64,000 nt of DNA from Duganella sp. BJB480 (GTDB lineage Bacteria; Pseudomonadota; Gammaproteobacteria; Burkholderiales; Burkholderiaceae_D), in NCBI GenBank assembly GCA_003416985.1, contig QVIN01000006.1, positions 248,001 through 312,000 of the forward strand. Reading direction: 5' to 3'. Made by a program: the position numbers and the translations under genes. Positions 10,612-18,310 of the stretch are shown one piece after another. Within the stretch, counting starts at the first letter, position 1, and every line of letters starts with the position of its first letter. The notes beneath the pieces were generated by a model. It did no database searches and was not told the origin of the DNA. It worked only from the letters and a program-made list of their open reading frames with translations.

Positions 10612-12753
10612 TTGTTAAAATATCTAGTACTTCCGGTGGCCCTGATCGGCGCCGCAGCGGCGCAGGCCGACGAAGGTCAATGGCAGCCGTATCAGCTGCC
10701 GCAGCTGAAATCCGAATTGAAGCGCATCGGCATCACCATCCCCGCCGAAAAACTGTCCGACCTGTCCAAGCATCCGATGAGCGCCATCGTGTCGCTGGGC
10801 GGCTGCTCGGCGTCGTTCGTGTCGGACGCCGGCCTGGTGGTGACCAATCACCACTGCGCCTACGGCGCGATCCAGCGCAACGCCACGCCTGAACATAACT
10901 ACATCGTCGACGGCTACCTCGCCAAGACCCGCGCCGAAGAGCTGCCGGGCGGCCCGAACACGCTGGTCTACGTGACCGACAAGGTGGAAAACGTCACCGA
11001 CCGCGTGCTTAAGGGCGTGAGCGACACCATGAGCGGCAAGCAGCGTCACGACGCCGTGGAAAAATCGATCAAGGCGCTGATCGCCGAATGCGAGAGCGAC
11101 AAGATCTACCGCTGCTCGGTGCCGGCCTTCCATCGCGGCCTTGAGTACTACCGCATCCGCCAGATGATGATACGCGACGTGCGCCTGGTGTACGCGCCGG
11201 CCGACATGATCGGTAACTTCGGCGGCGATATCGACAACTACGAATGGCCACGCCAGGGCGGCGACTATTCCTTCCTGCGCGCCTACGTGGGCAAGGACGG
11301 CCGCCCGGCCGATCCGTCGCCGGACAACGTGCCTTACCACTCGAAGGATTTCCTGGTGGTCTCCGCCGCCGGCCTGAAAAACGGCGATCCGGTGCTGTTG
11401 GCCGGCTACCCCGGCCGCACCAGCCGCTACAAGCTGCCGTCGGAAATCCGCGCCGCGCGCGACTCGGCCTATCCGGCCAAGGTCGCCGAGCTCCAGGCCG
11501 ACCTGGACGTGATCGCCGCCGCCACCAAGGGCAATCCCGCCGCCGCCGTGCGTTACGCCAGCGTCGACAAGAGCATGAACAACGTGATGAAGAAAACCCA
11601 GGGCCTGCTGGACGGCTTTGCGCGCAAGGACATCGCGGCCATCAAGGACGTGCAGGATGCGGAGTTCCGCGCCTGGTACGCCAAGCAGCCTGGCATGTCG
11701 AAAACCCTGCTGGGCGAACTGGATGCGGTGATCGCCGCCGACCTGGCGCTGAGCGACGAGGAATTCGGCTACGGCGTCGCCACCACCAGCGACCTGCTGA
11801 AGAGCGCGGGCACCCTGTACCGCCTGGCGCGCGAAGGCGCCAAGCCGGACGCGGAACGCGAATCCGGCTACCAGCAGCGCGACCTGACCTTCATCAAGGC
11901 CCGCCTGAACCGCCTGGAGCAATCGTATGTGGGCAGCGTGGACCAGGCGCGCTTTGTCGCCGCCCTGCAGCGCTACGCCAAGCTGCCGAAGTCCATGCAC
12001 GTCAACGGCATGGACGCGCTGCTGCCGGCCGTCGGCGCCGTGCCGGCCCTGTACACCAAGTCGGAGCTGGGCGACACCGCCAAGCGCCTGGCGTGGCTGG
12101 ACAAGGACGCCGCCGCCATCGCCGCGTCGAACGACGCCTTCCTGCAGTTGGCGGTCAAGTTGGATGACGTGACGCAGTCGCTGAAGGAACGCCGCAAGGA
12201 ACTGGACGGCAACCTGGAACGCGTGATCCCGCAATACATGCAGACCGTGATCGCGTGGAAGAAGTCGCAGGGCAAGCCGGTCTACCCGGACGCCAATTCG
12301 ACGCTGCGCGTGACCTACGGCACCGTGTCGCCATACTCGCCGAAGGACGGCATCACCAAGGGCCCGTTCACCACGATCGAGGGCATCGTCGAGAAGAACA
12401 CCGGCAAGGATCCGTTCAACGCGCCGCAAAAGCTGCTTGATGCGATCAAGGCCAAGCGCTACGGCCAGTTCATGGACCCGATCCTGGGCACGGTGCCGGT
12501 CGACTTCCTGACCAGCGCCGACACCACCGGCGGCAATTCCGGCTCGGCGGTGATGAACAAGAACGGCGAGTTGATCGGCCTGAACTTCGATTCGACCTAC
12601 GAGTCCATCACCAAGGACTGGTACTTCGATACCGCGATCACCCGCGCGATCCACATGGATATCCGCTACATGCTGTGGGTGATGGCCGAAGTGGACCACG
12701 CCGATAACGTGCTCAAGGAGCTGACCATCAAGTATCCGGCCAAGAAAAAATAA
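10612..12753 (+). CDS. Secreted S46-family dipeptidyl-peptidase (DPP7/DPP11-like)
   Basis: S46 enzymes are chymotrypsin-fold serine exopeptidases that release dipeptides from oligopeptides in the periplasm. From TTG 10612 the protein has 713 residues, the usual family length. The signal peptide is MLKYLVLPVALIGAAAAQA, with cleavage before DEG. Catalytic features visible are the His pair in TNHHCAYGAIQ (80-81), the Asp region DIDNYEWPR, and Ser643 in GGNSGSAV. The residue 18 after the catalytic Ser, which from my knowledge of the family is Gly in DPP7 and Arg in DPP11, is Ser661 here, so specificity cannot be assigned. The stop TAA shares a base with the ATG of pnuC. GTG 10603 is an alternative start. 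Confidence 0.88.
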   Translation: MLKYLVLPVALIGAAAAQADEGQWQPYQLPQLKSELKRIGITIPAEKLSDLSKHPMSAIVSLGGCSASFVSDAGLVVTNHHCAYGAIQRNATPEHNYIVDGYLAKTRAEELPGGPNTLVYVTDKVENVTDRVLKGVSDTMSGKQRHDAVEKSIKALIAECESDKIYRCSVPAFHRGLEYYRIRQMMIRDVRLVYAPADMIGNFGGDIDNYEWPRQGGDYSFLRAYVGKDGRPADPSPDNVPYHSKDFLVVSAAGLKNGDPVLLAGYPGRTSRYKLPSEIRAARDSAYPAKVAELQADLDVIAAATKGNPAAAVRYASVDKSMNNVMKKTQGLLDGFARKDIAAIKDVQDAEFRAWYAKQPGMSKTLLGELDAVIAADLALSDEEFGYGVATTSDLLKSAGTLYRLAREGAKPDAERESGYQQRDLTFIKARLNRLEQSYVGSVDQARFVAALQRYAKLPKSMHVNGMDALLPAVGAVPALYTKSELGDTAKRLAWLDKDAAAIAASNDAFLQLAVKLDDVTQSLKERRKELDGNLERVIPQYMQTVIAWKKSQGKPVYPDANSTLRVTYGTVSPYSPKDGITKGPFTTIEGIVEKNTGKDPFNAPQKLLDAIKAKRYGQFMDPILGTVPVDFLTSADTTGGNSGSAVMNKNGELIGLNFDSTYESITKDWYFDTAITRAIHMDIRYMLWVMAEVDHADNVLKELTIKYPAKKK

Positions 12754-13391
12754 TGAACGAGCTGTCGGTTCTGTTGGGGTACCTGAACATGCCGTGGCAT
12801 CTGGCAGGCGTGGCCACGTCCCCGCTGGAACTGGTGTCGTTCATTTTGTCGGTGGCGACGGTGTGGCTGAACATCCGCCAGAGCCATTGGGGCTGGCTGT
12901 TCGCCATCATCTCGTCGGCCACCTACGGTCTGGTGTTCTTCGGTTCGCGGCTGTATGGCGACATGGCGCTGCAGCTGGTGTTCATCGCCGTGTCGTTCTT
13001 CGGCTGGCACCAATGGCTGCACGGCGACGACAGCCACGAGCGGCTGCCCGTGTCCACGCTGGACGCGCGCGCCCGCTGGCTGGCCGCCGCCGCGTGGCTG
13101 GCCGGCTTCGCGCTGCTGGCGTGGTTCCTCAAGTCCTATACCGATACCGACGTGCCCAACTCCGACGGCTTCCTGACCGCCGGCAGCCTGGTCGGGCAGC
13201 TGCTGCTGTCGCGTAAGAAGGTCGAGAACTGGCATGTGTGGATCATCGTCGACGTGCTGTACGTGGCGCTGTACCTGCACAAGCACCTGGTGCTGACGGC
13301 CGTGCTGTACGCGGTGTTCGTCGGCATGGCGGTGATCGGCCTGCGCGCCTGGAGCAGCGACGGCGCCAGCGGCCGCATGGCGCTGGAATGA
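12753..13391 (+). CDS. pnuC: PnuC-family vitamin transporter (nicotinamide riboside or thiamine)
   Basis: This 212-residue membrane protein has about seven hydrophobic helices. It carries PnuC landmarks: SWLNIRQ-like helix 1 (here VATVWLNIRQSHWGW), the FGWHQW segment, and the C-terminal ENWHVWIIVDVLYVALY. PnuC-family proteins are facilitators that work with a cytoplasmic kinase trapping the substrate; PnuC takes nicotinamide riboside and the close relative PnuT takes thiamine. The ATG overlaps the peptidase stop by one base, and the kinase gene starts within this gene's stop. A thiamine-riboswitch TonB receptor converges on the operon, so a thiamine role is a real alternative to nicotinamide riboside. 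Confidence 0.85.
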   Translation: MNELSVLLGYLNMPWHLAGVATSPLELVSFILSVATVWLNIRQSHWGWLFAIISSATYGLVFFGSRLYGDMALQLVFIAVSFFGWHQWLHGDDSHERLPVSTLDARARWLAAAAWLAGFALLAWFLKSYTDTDVPNSDGFLTAGSLVGQLLLSRKKVENWHVWIIVDVLYVALYLHKHLVLTAVLYAVFVGMAVIGLRAWSSDGASGRMALE

Positions 13392-13912
13392 ACACGGCCG
13401 CGCCGCTGCGGGTGGCGATACTGGGCGCCGCGTCGTCCGGCAAATCGACGCTGGCGGCGGCGCTGGCCGAGCGCTATCAGACGCTGTGGGTGCCCGAGTA
13501 CCTGCGCGATTTCGTCGACACCGAGGCCAGGATACCGGTGGCGGCCGACCAGTTCCACATCGCCGAAACGCAGCGCGACCGCGAGGATGCGGCCGCGCCG
13601 TGCGCCAACCGGTATCTTTTTTGCGACACGGCGCCGCTGATGACGGTGGTCTACGGCCGCCATTATTTCGGCGGCATCGACGCTCCGCTGGCCGCGTTGG
13701 CCGCCAGCCACCAGCGGGACTACGCCTTCACGCTGGTGACGGCGTTGGATATTCCGTGGATCGCCGACGGCTTGCAGCGCGAGTCCGAGGAGGTCAGCGT
13801 GATCGTCAACCGCTTGCTGCTGGACGAGTTGGCGGCGCGTGGGATACCCTATCTGCTGGTGTCGGGCGATCCCGGCGAACGATTATCCCAAGTGGAGCGG
13901 CATCTATCATGA
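13388..13912 (+). CDS. NadR-type P-loop kinase (ribosylnicotinamide or vitamin kinase)
   Basis: The 174-residue protein is a stand-alone P-loop kinase resembling the C-terminal ribosylnicotinamide kinase domain of NadR. It has Walker A GAASSGKST (13-21), an EYLRDF motif after the first strand, CDTAPL, and a lid region near PWIADGLQRESEE. The NadR repressor and adenylyltransferase domains are absent. It would phosphorylate the vitamin brought in by the PnuC protein and so trap it. The ATG overlaps the pnuC stop (ATGA), and the next gene's ATG overlaps this stop in the same way. The longer open frame back to 13238 runs antiparallel to nothing but lies inside pnuC in another frame, so I take 13388 as the start. 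Confidence 0.85.
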   Translation: MNTAAPLRVAILGAASSGKSTLAAALAERYQTLWVPEYLRDFVDTEARIPVAADQFHIAETQRDREDAAAPCANRYLFCDTAPLMTVVYGRHYFGGIDAPLAALAASHQRDYAFTLVTALDIPWIADGLQRESEEVSVIVNRLLLDELAARGIPYLLVSGDPGERLSQVERHLS

Positions 13913-14634
13913 AGCAGCGGCTGGCGGCGATCCTGATGTGCGTGTCCCCGCTGGCGCTGGCCGACACCGGCTACTACCTGGTCTCCACCTACGATGTGGA
14001 GGGCCAGGCATCCCTCGACTACAAATACTGGAACGCCCATTACAACGGGCGCACCGTGGCGGCGCCGGAGATCGGCGTCGGCTACGGCGTCACGTCGCGC
14101 TGGTACACGGAGGTGTACGCCAAGTGGGTCAAGCTGAACGGCGGCGCCGCGCACTGGCAGGAGACGGCGTGGCAGAACGATTACCTGCTGACGCAAGGCC
14201 AGTACGACTTCGACCTGGCGCTGCACACCAAGGTGGAGATGGCGCGCGACAACGCCGGCGGCTACGCGCTGGAATGGGGGCCTGTGCTGCAGACGGAAGT
14301 CGGCCGCACGCAGTTCAACGCCAATCTGTTCTTCCAGCGCGACTACCGCGTGGCGCCGGGCGGCGGTGAGCATCCGATGGAGCTGACTTACCAGCTGCAA
14401 GTGAAGCATCACTGGAAGCCGTGGCTGCAACCGGGTGTGCAGGCGTTTGGCGAGGTGGGGAAGTGGAACGACTGGCTGCCGTACAAGCAGCAGTCGCACC
14501 GCGCCGGGCCGGCGGTGTTCGGACACCGCGATATCGGCCGGCAGGAGATCAAGTACGAATTCGCCTACCTGATCGGCAGGAACTCGGCACGCGCGGCGAA
14601 GAGTTTTTCGATGCGCGTGCAGCTGGTCTTTTAA
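13909..14634 (+). CDS. Outer-membrane beta-barrel protein, unknown function
   Basis: A signal peptide (MKQRLAAILMCVSPLALA, cleavage before DTG) precedes about 223 residues. These alternate aromatic and polar residues in strands such as SRWYTEVYAKWV, FDLALHTKVEM and IKYEFAYLIG, and the chain ends in the aromatic VQLVF typical of Omp85-inserted barrels. I do not recognise the family. It is translationally coupled to the PnuC-kinase genes (ATGA overlap at 13909-13912), so it is probably a porin-like or structural partner in the uptake of the same nutrient. Its TAA shares the palindrome TTAA (14631-14634) with the stop codon of the converging TonB receptor. Confidence 0.72.
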   Translation: MKQRLAAILMCVSPLALADTGYYLVSTYDVEGQASLDYKYWNAHYNGRTVAAPEIGVGYGVTSRWYTEVYAKWVKLNGGAAHWQETAWQNDYLLTQGQYDFDLALHTKVEMARDNAGGYALEWGPVLQTEVGRTQFNANLFFQRDYRVAPGGGEHPMELTYQLQVKHHWKPWLQPGVQAFGEVGKWNDWLPYKQQSHRAGPAVFGHRDIGRQEIKYEFAYLIGRNSARAAKSFSMRVQLVF

Positions 14635-16766
14635 AGGTCGAACTGGGCCGACACGCGGAAGGTGCGCGTGGCACCCGGCATCAGGTAGCCGCCCAACTCC
14701 GGCGTGACGTCGCGCCAGTAGAACTTGTCGAAGGCGTTGTCGATGCCGGCGCGCAGCGTGGTGTGGACGCCGCCGATGCGGGTGTCATAGGCGCCGCCCA
14801 GGTTGAGCACATGGTAGCTCGGCACGAACACCTGGTTCTCCTTGTCGAACGCCTTCTTGCCCGAGTAGATCCAGTTGGCGTTGACCGACAGGCCGGCCAC
14901 CTGCGGCACGGCGTAGTCGGCGTACACGGTCGACTTGAAGGCGGCGACGTCGGTGACGCGCTTGCCGTCCATGTCCGCCAGGCCGGTGTCGCGCTGGCGC
15001 GTGTTGAGCGCGGTGGCCGACACGCCCACCATCAGGTCGCGCGATGCGCGGCCGTTCAGCGACATCTCCAGGCCGCGGTTCTGCGCGCGGCCGTTGCGCA
15101 CGTAGGTGTTATGCGCGTCGGTGTATTCCAGGCCCTTGCGGATCTCGAACAGCGCGACGCTGGCGCTCAGGTCGGGATGGATGTCGGCCTTGACGCCGAC
15201 TTCGACCTGCTTCGATTTGCCGGGCGCCAGCGCCAGTCCCTGGTTGGTGGTCTGGATAGGCGCGATGCCGCCGTGCTCCAGGCCCTGCGCGTAGGAGCCG
15301 TACACCGACACGTTGGAACGCAGGCTGTACACCAGCGCCACGTTCGGCAGCCAGAAGCCGACGTCGGTGTGGGCGGCCGGCAGCGTGGCGTCGCTGATTT
15401 CGTCGCGCTTGACCTGCACGTAGCGCGCGCCGGCGTGCAGCTTGAGCTGCCCGGTGAGGCTCAGGATGTCCTGCGCGAACAGGGCGCGTTCGTTGTCGCG
15501 GCGGCGTTCGGAGACCGGGCCGCTGGTGCCGGCTGCCGGCGCCACCATGATCGGGTGGTAGATGTTGCTGAACGCGGTGCCGTCGGCGCCGGCCTGCACG
15601 TACAGGTAGTCGCCCCATTTCTCGCTGTTGCGGAACAGCGAGGCGCCGCCGGTGAAGTCGTGCTTGATCGCGCCGGTGCTGAACTTGCCCTGCACCAGCG
15701 CCTGCACCGTCAGCGGCGATTTCTTCTCGCCCAGGCTGATGTAGTCGTAGACATCGTAGTCGCCGTTGCCGCAGAAGCCAGGGTACAGCAGCTGCGCGGT
15801 GCAGCCGTAAGGGAAGGCGGTGTAGTCGTCGCGCTTGAACTGGTGCTGGTTGGCGCTGACGGTGGCGCTCCAGTCGGGCGTGAACAGGTACTCGAAGCGC
15901 GCGCCGAGATTGCTGCTGGTGGTTTCCACCGGACGGCTCCACGGCTGGTTGTTCAGCATGGTGTCGGCCGGGACGTTCGGCAGCGTCGCGTTGTTCAGCA
16001 GCTGGAAGCCGGGCGCGGTGACCTGCGACTTCTTCTGGTAGTCGGCGTCCACCTGCAGCAGCGCCTGCGGCGAGATCTTCCAGTCGAAGGCGGCCGAGAC
16101 GAACTTGCGGTTGCCGTCGGCGCCCTTGATGTAGGAGCGCAGGCGCTCGGCGGCGACGTTGACGCGGTAGCCGAAGCGCGGGTCTTCAAAGCGTCCGCCC
16201 AGGTCGGCGGCGCCGTACAGCGTGCCGCGTTCGCGCTCTTCCAGCACCACGGTGCGCAGCGCGGTTTCGGTCGGGCGCTTGGTGACGTAGTTGACCACGC
16301 CGCCCGGCGCCGACACGCCCGCCTGCAGGCCGGACAGGCCCTTCAGCACTTCCAGGCGCTCCTTGTTCTCCAGCGGGATCTGGGCGTCGGCCGAGACGGA
16401 CATGCCGTCCTTGCGGTAGCTGGAGGCGTTGTCCAGCTTGAAGCCGCGGATGGAGAACTGCTCCGAGTAGCCGACCGCGTTGTAGGCGTCGCTCAGGCTG
16501 GCGTCGAATTTGGCGGCGTCGGTGGTGGAGCGGACCTGGCGGTCCAGCATCTGCAGCGACGTCATCACGCTGACCGAGGCCGGGGTCTCCAGCAGCGGCG
16601 TGTTGGCGAAGCCGGCCACGGAGGCGCGGCTGGCCTGCGCCCTGGCGCCGGTGATCACCACTTCGGGCAGGGCCTGTTCGTCGGCGGAGGTGTCGGCGGC
16701 GGCGGCCGGGAAGGCCTGGAGCAGCGCCAGCGCGATGGCCGACACTGCGAAACTTGGTTTGTACAT
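14631..16766 (-). CDS. TonB-dependent outer-membrane receptor under thiamine riboswitch control
   Basis: This 711-residue receptor has a signal peptide ending AFPAAAA, a TonB-box-like EVVITG at about residue 35, and a plug domain (SVMTSLQML, FSIRGFKLDN, EVLKGLSGLQAGVSAPGGVVNYVTKRP). A 22-strand barrel of siderophore-receptor type follows, ending AQFDL. Sequence alone would suggest a ferrisiderophore receptor, but the upstream TPP aptamer indicates that it imports thiamine or a thiamine precursor. TPP-regulated TonB receptors have been predicted in comparative genomics of thiamine metabolism. It is transcribed alone and converges on the pnuC-kinase operon. Energy comes from TonB-ExbBD encoded elsewhere. 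Confidence 0.9.
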   Translation of the reverse strand: MYKPSFAVSAIALALLQAFPAAAADTSADEQALPEVVITGARAQASRASVAGFANTPLLETPASVSVMTSLQMLDRQVRSTTDAAKFDASLSDAYNAVGYSEQFSIRGFKLDNASSYRKDGMSVSADAQIPLENKERLEVLKGLSGLQAGVSAPGGVVNYVTKRPTETALRTVVLEERERGTLYGAADLGGRFEDPRFGYRVNVAAERLRSYIKGADGNRKFVSAAFDWKISPQALLQVDADYQKKSQVTAPGFQLLNNATLPNVPADTMLNNQPWSRPVETTSSNLGARFEYLFTPDWSATVSANQHQFKRDDYTAFPYGCTAQLLYPGFCGNGDYDVYDYISLGEKKSPLTVQALVQGKFSTGAIKHDFTGGASLFRNSEKWGDYLYVQAGADGTAFSNIYHPIMVAPAAGTSGPVSERRRDNERALFAQDILSLTGQLKLHAGARYVQVKRDEISDATLPAAHTDVGFWLPNVALVYSLRSNVSVYGSYAQGLEHGGIAPIQTTNQGLALAPGKSKQVEVGVKADIHPDLSASVALFEIRKGLEYTDAHNTYVRNGRAQNRGLEMSLNGRASRDLMVGVSATALNTRQRDTGLADMDGKRVTDVAAFKSTVYADYAVPQVAGLSVNANWIYSGKKAFDKENQVFVPSYHVLNLGGAYDTRIGGVHTTLRAGIDNAFDKFYWRDVTPELGGYLMPGATRTFRVSAQFDL

Positions 16767-16771
16767 GGTGT

Positions 16772-16809
16772 GCTCTCTCTTGTTCTCGGCTGGGAGCCGC
16801 GGGGAGAGC
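16772..16809 (-). promoter_or_regulatory. Ribosome-binding-site sequestering helix (riboswitch expression platform)
   Basis: On the minus strand GCTCTC (16809-16804) can pair with GAGAGC (16777-16772), which overlaps the purine-rich ribosome-binding site GAGAGAG six bases before the ATG at 16766. A short CGGCT/AGCCG hairpin lies in between. This predicts translational switching. It is a reading by eye, not an energy calculation. Confidence 0.5.
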
Positions 16810-16833
16810 CATCAAAGGAGGGGAAACTGCTTT

Positions 16834-16914
16834 GCGCTTTCCTTCGCTGGCATTATCCAGATCAGGTACGAAGGGTATCTCTCACCCGGCAGCAAAGCTC
16901 CAGGACCCCTAGCG
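16834..16914 (-). ncRNA. TPP (THI element) riboswitch
   Basis: On the minus strand the conserved thiamine pyrophosphate aptamer is clear: GGTGAGAGATACCC, then ACCTGATCTGGATAATGCC and AGCGAAGGAAAGC, opened by AGGGGTCC. These match the pyrimidine-binding and pyrophosphate-binding arms of the THI element. The aptamer ends about 68 bases before the receptor start codon. TPP binding would repress the receptor gene at 14631-16766. Confidence 0.95.
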
Positions 16915-16921
16915 AGGCGGT

Positions 16922-16930
16922 AGTGTAGCA
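16922..16930 (-). promoter_or_regulatory. Extended -10 promoter of the thiamine receptor
   Basis: The minus strand reads TGCTACACT, an extended -10 (TGN plus TACACT). It would start transcription near 16915, at the first base of the TPP aptamer. No good -35 hexamer is visible, as is usual for extended -10 promoters. Confidence 0.5.
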
Positions 16931-17037
16931 CAGGCGCGGGACGCGGTGCCGTGCGCCGTGTTCCGCGCCGCGCCTTTACACTGGCGGTTTGCGCCGCAGG
17001 GCGCCAACGAAGCAGTCACAGCTTTTACGGAGGCGCC

Positions 17038-17610
17038 ATGATGTCCGTGCATTTTGGCGACACCGTGCTGCATCGTGCAAGCGAAAGGGTAGGGATGAGG
17101 CAGTCGTATCAAGAGGGGAGCTGGTTTGCGATTCCGTTGCTGGACGGCGGCTACGGCTGGGGGCTGGTGGCGCGCCTGTCGCCGGGCAGCAAGATCATGC
17201 TGGCGTATCTGTTCGGCCCCAAGCTCACGCGCCTGCCGTCGCAGGAGGAGCTCAACACCTTGCAGCCGCAGGACGCGGTCAAGGTGCTGCGGGTGGGCGA
17301 CATGGCGCTGGCCAGCGGCCATTGGCGCGTGCTGGGCGAGGTGGCCGACTGGAACCCGGCGCTGTGGCCGATGCCGCAGTTTTTGCGCCGCGCCGATTCG
17401 CTCAAGCGCGCCTGGCGCGTCACGTATTCGGACGCGGACCCGAGCCGTTCGGAGCGCGAGGAATCCGTCCCCTACGATACCGAGGGGCTGGAGGCCGATT
17501 CGCTGTACGGCTACGGCTCCACCGAGCTGTTGCTGACCCGCCTGCTGGAGCCGGCCGACCACCCGATCAACCGCGGCAGCGGCAGCGGCAGTAGCGCTAG
17601 TCGCAGTTGA
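17038..17610 (+). CDS. Imm26-like immunity family protein
   Basis: From ATG 17038, preceded by the ribosome-binding site GGAGG, the protein has 190 residues. It shows the pattern of Imm26-family proteins: GSWFAIPLLDGGYGWGLVAR, then YLFGP, the PSQEEL..LQPQDAV helix, VGDMALASGHWRVLG, DWNPALWPMPQF and a C-terminal LLLTRLL. Imm26 proteins occur as immunity partners in polymorphic toxin loci and also as orphans of unknown role. No toxin gene lies beside it, so it is an orphan here. The C-terminus is a Gly/Ser-rich tail. It converges on and overlaps by 14 bases the minus-strand gene ending at 17597. Confidence 0.7.
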   Translation: MMSVHFGDTVLHRASERVGMRQSYQEGSWFAIPLLDGGYGWGLVARLSPGSKIMLAYLFGPKLTRLPSQEELNTLQPQDAVKVLRVGDMALASGHWRVLGEVADWNPALWPMPQFLRRADSLKRAWRVTYSDADPSRSEREESVPYDTEGLEADSLYGYGSTELLLTRLLEPADHPINRGSGSGSSASRS

Positions 17611-18310
17611 CGTTCCAGGCCGCGTACTCGCCCCGGTGCTTGCGCACGGCGACGCGGGCGGTGGTGTCGCGGTCGCTCTCAAACACCAGGTTGAACATCA
17701 CGGGCGCGCCGGCCGCCGGCGGCGCCGGCTCGATCGCGCGCAGCGTGAAGGGCAGGGCGCGCTGGCGGATGCACTGCGAGTTGCCGGCCAGGAGCAGGCG
17801 CGCGCGGCTCAGCAGTTCGGGATACTGGCGCAGCAGCGCCACCACGTCCTCCGGCGGCAGCGCCGGGTCCATCAGCACCGTGTGCGGGGCGGCGGTGCAG
17901 ATGGTCCTGGGCTGCGCCAGCCATACATGCCAGCTGGGGGCCTGCGCCGATTCGCTCCAGCGCGCATCCCTGGGCGCCTTGGCGTCGTAGATGAAACTGG
18001 AGCGGATCTGCCGGCACAGGTCGACCGCCGAATGGCGCGGCGCCGAATCGACGCGGGCGATCACCTGCCACGGCTTGCCGCGCTGGCGCTCGATGTCGAA
18101 CTCGGGCGCGAACAGCGGCTGCACCACGGGCGCGCCCTTGGATTCGGCCAGCATCTTCTGGCGGTAGTAGTCGTCGAAGCTGGCGCGCTCCTCGCCGGTG
18201 GGTTGGCGCTGTTCGATGCGCGGCGGCGCGGGCGGCGGCGCAACGCGCGGCTTGGCGGCCGTGGCCTGGCCTGCCGCCATCAGCAGCAATGCAATCGACA
18301 GCGCCCGCAT
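17597..18310 (-). CDS. Secreted protein of unknown function downstream of envZ
   Basis: The 237-residue product starts with a signal peptide (MRALSIALLLMAAGQATA) and a Pro-rich linker (KPRVAPPPAPPR). The mature part has three to four cysteines (VDLCRQI, RTICTA, NSQCIR, and NVNCD at the end), suggesting disulphides in the periplasm. No family is recognised. Its ATG (18310-18308) overlaps the envZ stop by one base, so it is the third gene of the ompR-envZ operon. It may be an accessory or output protein of that system, but this is inferred only from coupling. Confidence 0.7.
   Translation of the reverse strand: MRALSIALLLMAAGQATAAKPRVAPPPAPPRIEQRQPTGEERASFDDYYRQKMLAESKGAPVVQPLFAPEFDIERQRGKPWQVIARVDSAPRHSAVDLCRQIRSSFIYDAKAPRDARWSESAQAPSWHVWLAQPRTICTAAPHTVLMDPALPPEDVVALLRQYPELLSRARLLLAGNSQCIRQRALPFTLRAIEPAPPAAGAPVMFNLVFESDRDTTARVAVRKHRGEYAAWNVNCD

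Noticed and set aside
14421..16928. 835-residue open frame opposite the TonB receptor
   Set aside because: Low-complexity Ala/Gly/Arg/Val product, no start context; shadow of the receptor codons.
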